Shown: positions 20,668 to 22,746 of the stretch, piece after piece
How positions within the stretch are numbered: position 1 is the first letter of the stretch
Layout of the letters: each line of letters opens with the position of its first letter
NCBI GenBank assembly: GCA_934876235.1
Contig: CAKXKM010000009.1
Span: 17,733 to 40,478, forward strand
Length of the DNA stretch: 22,746 bases
Source of the DNA: Collinsella sp. AF02-46-1
GTDB taxonomy: Bacteria > Actinomycetota > Coriobacteriia > Coriobacteriales > Coriobacteriaceae
Direction of reading: 5' to 3'
The notes under the pieces: generated by a model
What the model saw: only the letters and a program-made list of their open reading frames with translations
The model's database searches: none
Told to the model about the DNA's origin: nothing
Position numbers and translations under genes: made by a program

Positions 20668-22558
20668 GACATCCGCTCAGGCCCGTCCCACCAATCTGAC
20701 GCAGACGCTTCGCCGCTTGCTCTCCTACATGGGTCACGCCAAGTTCTCGTTGCTCGCGGTGGGCGTGCTCGCCTCCGTCGCCGCCATCGCGAGCCTCGCC
20801 GGCACCTACATGGTGCGCCCTATCGTTAACGGTTTGGCAACGGGCGGCGAGGAATTGCTCACCAGGCAGGTTATCTTTACCGCTGCCATCTACGCCGCGG
20901 GCGTGCTCTCGGCTCTGGGCTACTCACAGATTATGGTGCGCGCGGCCCAGCGCGTGGTCTCCGATATCCGCCGCGACCTGTTTGCGCACATCCAGATGCT
21001 GCCGCTCAGTTATTTTGACAGCACGCGCTCGGGTGACATCATGAGCTTCTTTACCAACGACGTCGACACCGTCTCCGAGGCGCTCAACAACAGTTTTGCC
21101 AACGTGATTCAGGCCGCCATTCAGGTTGTGGGCACTACGGCTATGCTCATCATCCTTAACTGGCAGCTCACGATTATCACGCTCGTGTGCGATGCGGCCA
21201 TTGTGCTGTATGCGCGCTACTCGGGCGCGCGTTCTAAGCGTTTCTTTGCCGCCCAGCAGGCATCGCTTGGCGACCTGGACGGATATATCGAAGAGATGGT
21301 CTCGGGCCAAAAGGTCATCAAGGTCTTTAATCACGAACAGGCCAACGTGGCTGGTTTTGACGTGCGCAACCAAGAACTGCGCCGCACCGGCACCGCCGCC
21401 GTGAGCTATGCCAACTCCATGGTGCCCATGACCGTCGTGATTGGCTACGTCAATTATGCCATCGTTGCCGTGGCGGGCGGCATGCTCTGCATCAAGGGAC
21501 TCGCCGACGTAGGTGCGCTCGCAAGCTACCTGGTCTTTGTGCGTCAGGCTGCCATGCCCATCAACCAGTTTACGCAGCTCGGCAACTTCTTGCTCAACGC
21601 GTTGGCCGGTGCCGAGCGCCTGTTTGCGGCTATGGACCTTAAGCCCGAGGTGGACGAGGGCTGCGTGGAGCTGGTGCAGACGGGCGACGCCGCGTGGGCG
21701 TGGAAGATTCCCGAGGGCCAGGGCGTGGGCGCGTACGGGCACCTGCATGATGTGGCTGCCGTTGATGAGTCGGGCCGTGCGGTGGCTGCCGACGGCACCG
21801 AGCTCACGTGCGGCTTGGTCCCACTTGCCGGCGACGTGCGCTTCCATGCCGTGGACTTTTCCTACGTGCCAGGCACCCGTGTGCTCACGGATCTCAACCT
21901 GTTTGCCAAGCCGGGCCAAAAGATCGCCTTTGTGGGCTCCACAGGCGCAGGTAAGACGACCATCACCAACCTCATCAACCGCTTCTACGAGGTCGATGAC
22001 GGCGAGATCACGTACGACGGCATTGACGTCAAGCACATTGCCAAGGCCAGCCTGCGCGGATCGCTCGGCATTGTGCTGCAGGACACGCACCTGTTTAGCG
22101 GCACCATTGCGCAGAACATCCGCTTTGGCAAGCTCGACGCGACCGACGAGGAGGTGCGCGCCGCTGCCGAGGCCGCCTGCGCCGACTCGTTTATCCGCCG
22201 CCTGCCGCAGGGCTATGACACGCTCGTGACCGCGGACGGTGCCAACCTGTCGCAGGGTCAGCGTCAGCTGCTCGCCATCGCGCGCGTGGCCGTCGCCGAC
22301 CCGCCGGTGCTCATCCTGGACGAGGCCACGAGCTCTATCGACACGCGCACCGAAAAGCTCATCGAGCGCGGCATGGACCGCATCATGCGTGGCCGCACCA
22401 CGTTTATGATCGCGCACCGCCTGTCCACCGTCCGCGACGCCGACGCCATCATGGTCCTCGAACACGGCCGCATCATCGAGCGCGGCACGCACGAAGAGCT
22501 GCTCGCCCAGCACGGTGAGTACTGGCAGCTGGCGCATGGCTTAAAAGAGTTGGATTAA
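20660..22558 (+). CDS. Heterodimeric ABC exporter, catalytically canonical subunit
   Basis: This 632-residue partner has six membrane helices (about 25-320) and an ATPase domain with Walker A GSTGAGKT (426-433), LSQGQ signature (530-534), Walker B LILDE with catalytic Glu555, and switch His586 (IAHRL). Its LSQGQ would complete the degenerate site formed with the first subunit, while the canonical VSGGQ of the first subunit completes the active site here. An extended linker of about 55 residues (335-390, with WAWKIPEG) joins the membrane and ATPase domains, as in several Firmicutes exporters of this group. ATG at 20660 overlaps the upstream gene by 8 bases, supporting coupled translation and a fixed 1:1 ratio. 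Confidence 0.94.
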   Translation: MPKTSAQARPTNLTQTLRRLLSYMGHAKFSLLAVGVLASVAAIASLAGTYMVRPIVNGLATGGEELLTRQVIFTAAIYAAGVLSALGYSQIMVRAAQRVVSDIRRDLFAHIQMLPLSYFDSTRSGDIMSFFTNDVDTVSEALNNSFANVIQAAIQVVGTTAMLIILNWQLTIITLVCDAAIVLYARYSGARSKRFFAAQQASLGDLDGYIEEMVSGQKVIKVFNHEQANVAGFDVRNQELRRTGTAAVSYANSMVPMTVVIGYVNYAIVAVAGGMLCIKGLADVGALASYLVFVRQAAMPINQFTQLGNFLLNALAGAERLFAAMDLKPEVDEGCVELVQTGDAAWAWKIPEGQGVGAYGHLHDVAAVDESGRAVAADGTELTCGLVPLAGDVRFHAVDFSYVPGTRVLTDLNLFAKPGQKIAFVGSTGAGKTTITNLINRFYEVDDGEITYDGIDVKHIAKASLRGSLGIVLQDTHLFSGTIAQNIRFGKLDATDEEVRAAAEAACADSFIRRLPQGYDTLVTADGANLSQGQRQLLAIARVAVADPPVLILDEATSSIDTRTEKLIERGMDRIMRGRTTFMIAHRLSTVRDADAIMVLEHGRIIERGTHEELLAQHGEYWQLAHGLKELD

Positions 22559-22607
22559 CCCGTTCGAGCACGATGCTTTGGCCCCTCTATGCTCCTCACC
22601 TCGCCTC

Positions 22608-22675
22608 AAACCATCACAACATTCGAAGTTTTTTGCCAAAAACGGGAAAAGCATCGAATGTTGTGATGGTTTTTC
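22608..22675. terminator. 19-bp perfect inverted repeat after the exporter genes
   Basis: AAACCATCACAACATTCGA (22608-22626) and its exact complement (22654-22672) enclose a 27-base loop. On the plus strand the T-run continues as TTTTTC, so it serves as terminator for the exporter operon, starting 49 bases after the stop. The arms are longer and less GC-rich than an ordinary terminator, so a repeat element that was recruited as terminator is possible. Confidence 0.75.
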
Positions 22676-22746
22676 TACCACTCGATCGGGTGGAATCGCT
22701 TTCTTGCGCACGAAGGTGTGCGGACCCGTGGGCAGGGGAATAAGGT
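22675..22746 (-). CDS. Possible C-terminal end of a convergent gene
   Basis: On the minus strand an open frame enters from the window edge and ends RKRFHPIEW-stop at 22675-22677, directly beside the inverted repeat that would serve as terminator. Only 23 codons are visible, and other frames are open too, so the assignment rests mainly on position. Confidence 0.25.
   Translation of the reverse strand, partial: TLFPCPRVRTPSCARKRFHPIEW

Noticed and set aside
1..22746. CRISPR array, tRNA, rRNA, transposase or phage integration module
   Set aside because: No regularly spaced repeats, cloverleaf-like sequences, rRNA motifs, DDE or tyrosine-recombinase signatures were noticed. The palindromes found are not evenly spaced and do not flank a transposase.

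Overview
The window reads as chromosome of a high-GC anaerobic actinobacterium, most likely a gut Coriobacteriia member of the Collinsella type. This is inferred from GC-rich coding sequence, an actinobacterial GlnR-like regulator beside a glnA-like gene, a catabolic gene set for acidic sugars, and large intergenic palindromes. No search was run, so the taxon is a judgement. No rRNA, tRNA, CRISPR array, transposase or phage gene was seen.

Layout. (1) 1-1943, minus strand: a polar amino-acid ABC importer in the order binding lipoprotein, permease, ATPase (cut by the window edge). Long palindromes fill both gaps between its genes. (2) 2179-6460: a dispersed acidic-sugar module. An SDR dehydrogenase of the gluconate 5-dehydrogenase/DhuD type, a divergent GntR-FCD regulator, KDPG aldolase and 2-keto-3-deoxygluconate (KDG) kinase together would feed unsaturated uronates or gluconate derivatives through KDG and KDPG to pyruvate and glyceraldehyde-3-phosphate. 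A LacI-family regulator (6696-7718) is divergent from the kinase. The intergenic regions are crowded with palindromes that look like operators or RNA hairpins. (3) 7853-9903: a glutamine synthetase-like gene and a GlnR-like winged-helix regulator, probably one operon, ending in a clear terminator. The synthetase has the GSI fold signatures but lacks several metal ligands. (4) 10088-12168: a three-gene, visibly more AT-rich cassette with a secreted papain-like (C39/C10-like) cysteine peptidase candidate, a small membrane-anchored protein and a secreted protein of unknown function. This is the best candidate here for something undescribed. (5) 12341-16279: HtrA-type serine protease and NAD-dependent DNA ligase LigA. 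(6) 16337-18586, minus strand: a MATE exporter followed by a MerR/GyrI-like regulator, with a textbook MerR-type promoter (19-bp spacer containing a dyad) in front of the exporter. (7) 18847-22558: two overlapping genes for a heterodimeric ABC exporter, one half with a degenerate and one with a canonical ATP site, behind a near-consensus promoter. (8) 22608-22746: a 19-bp perfect inverted repeat and possibly the 3' end of a convergent gene.

The strongest points for follow-up are the synthetase active-site losses, the secreted peptidase cassette, the repeated palindromes inside the amino-acid transporter operon, the paired operators at the kdgK promoter, and a 101-base hairpin at 4374-4474 whose arm differences fit RNA folding on one strand.
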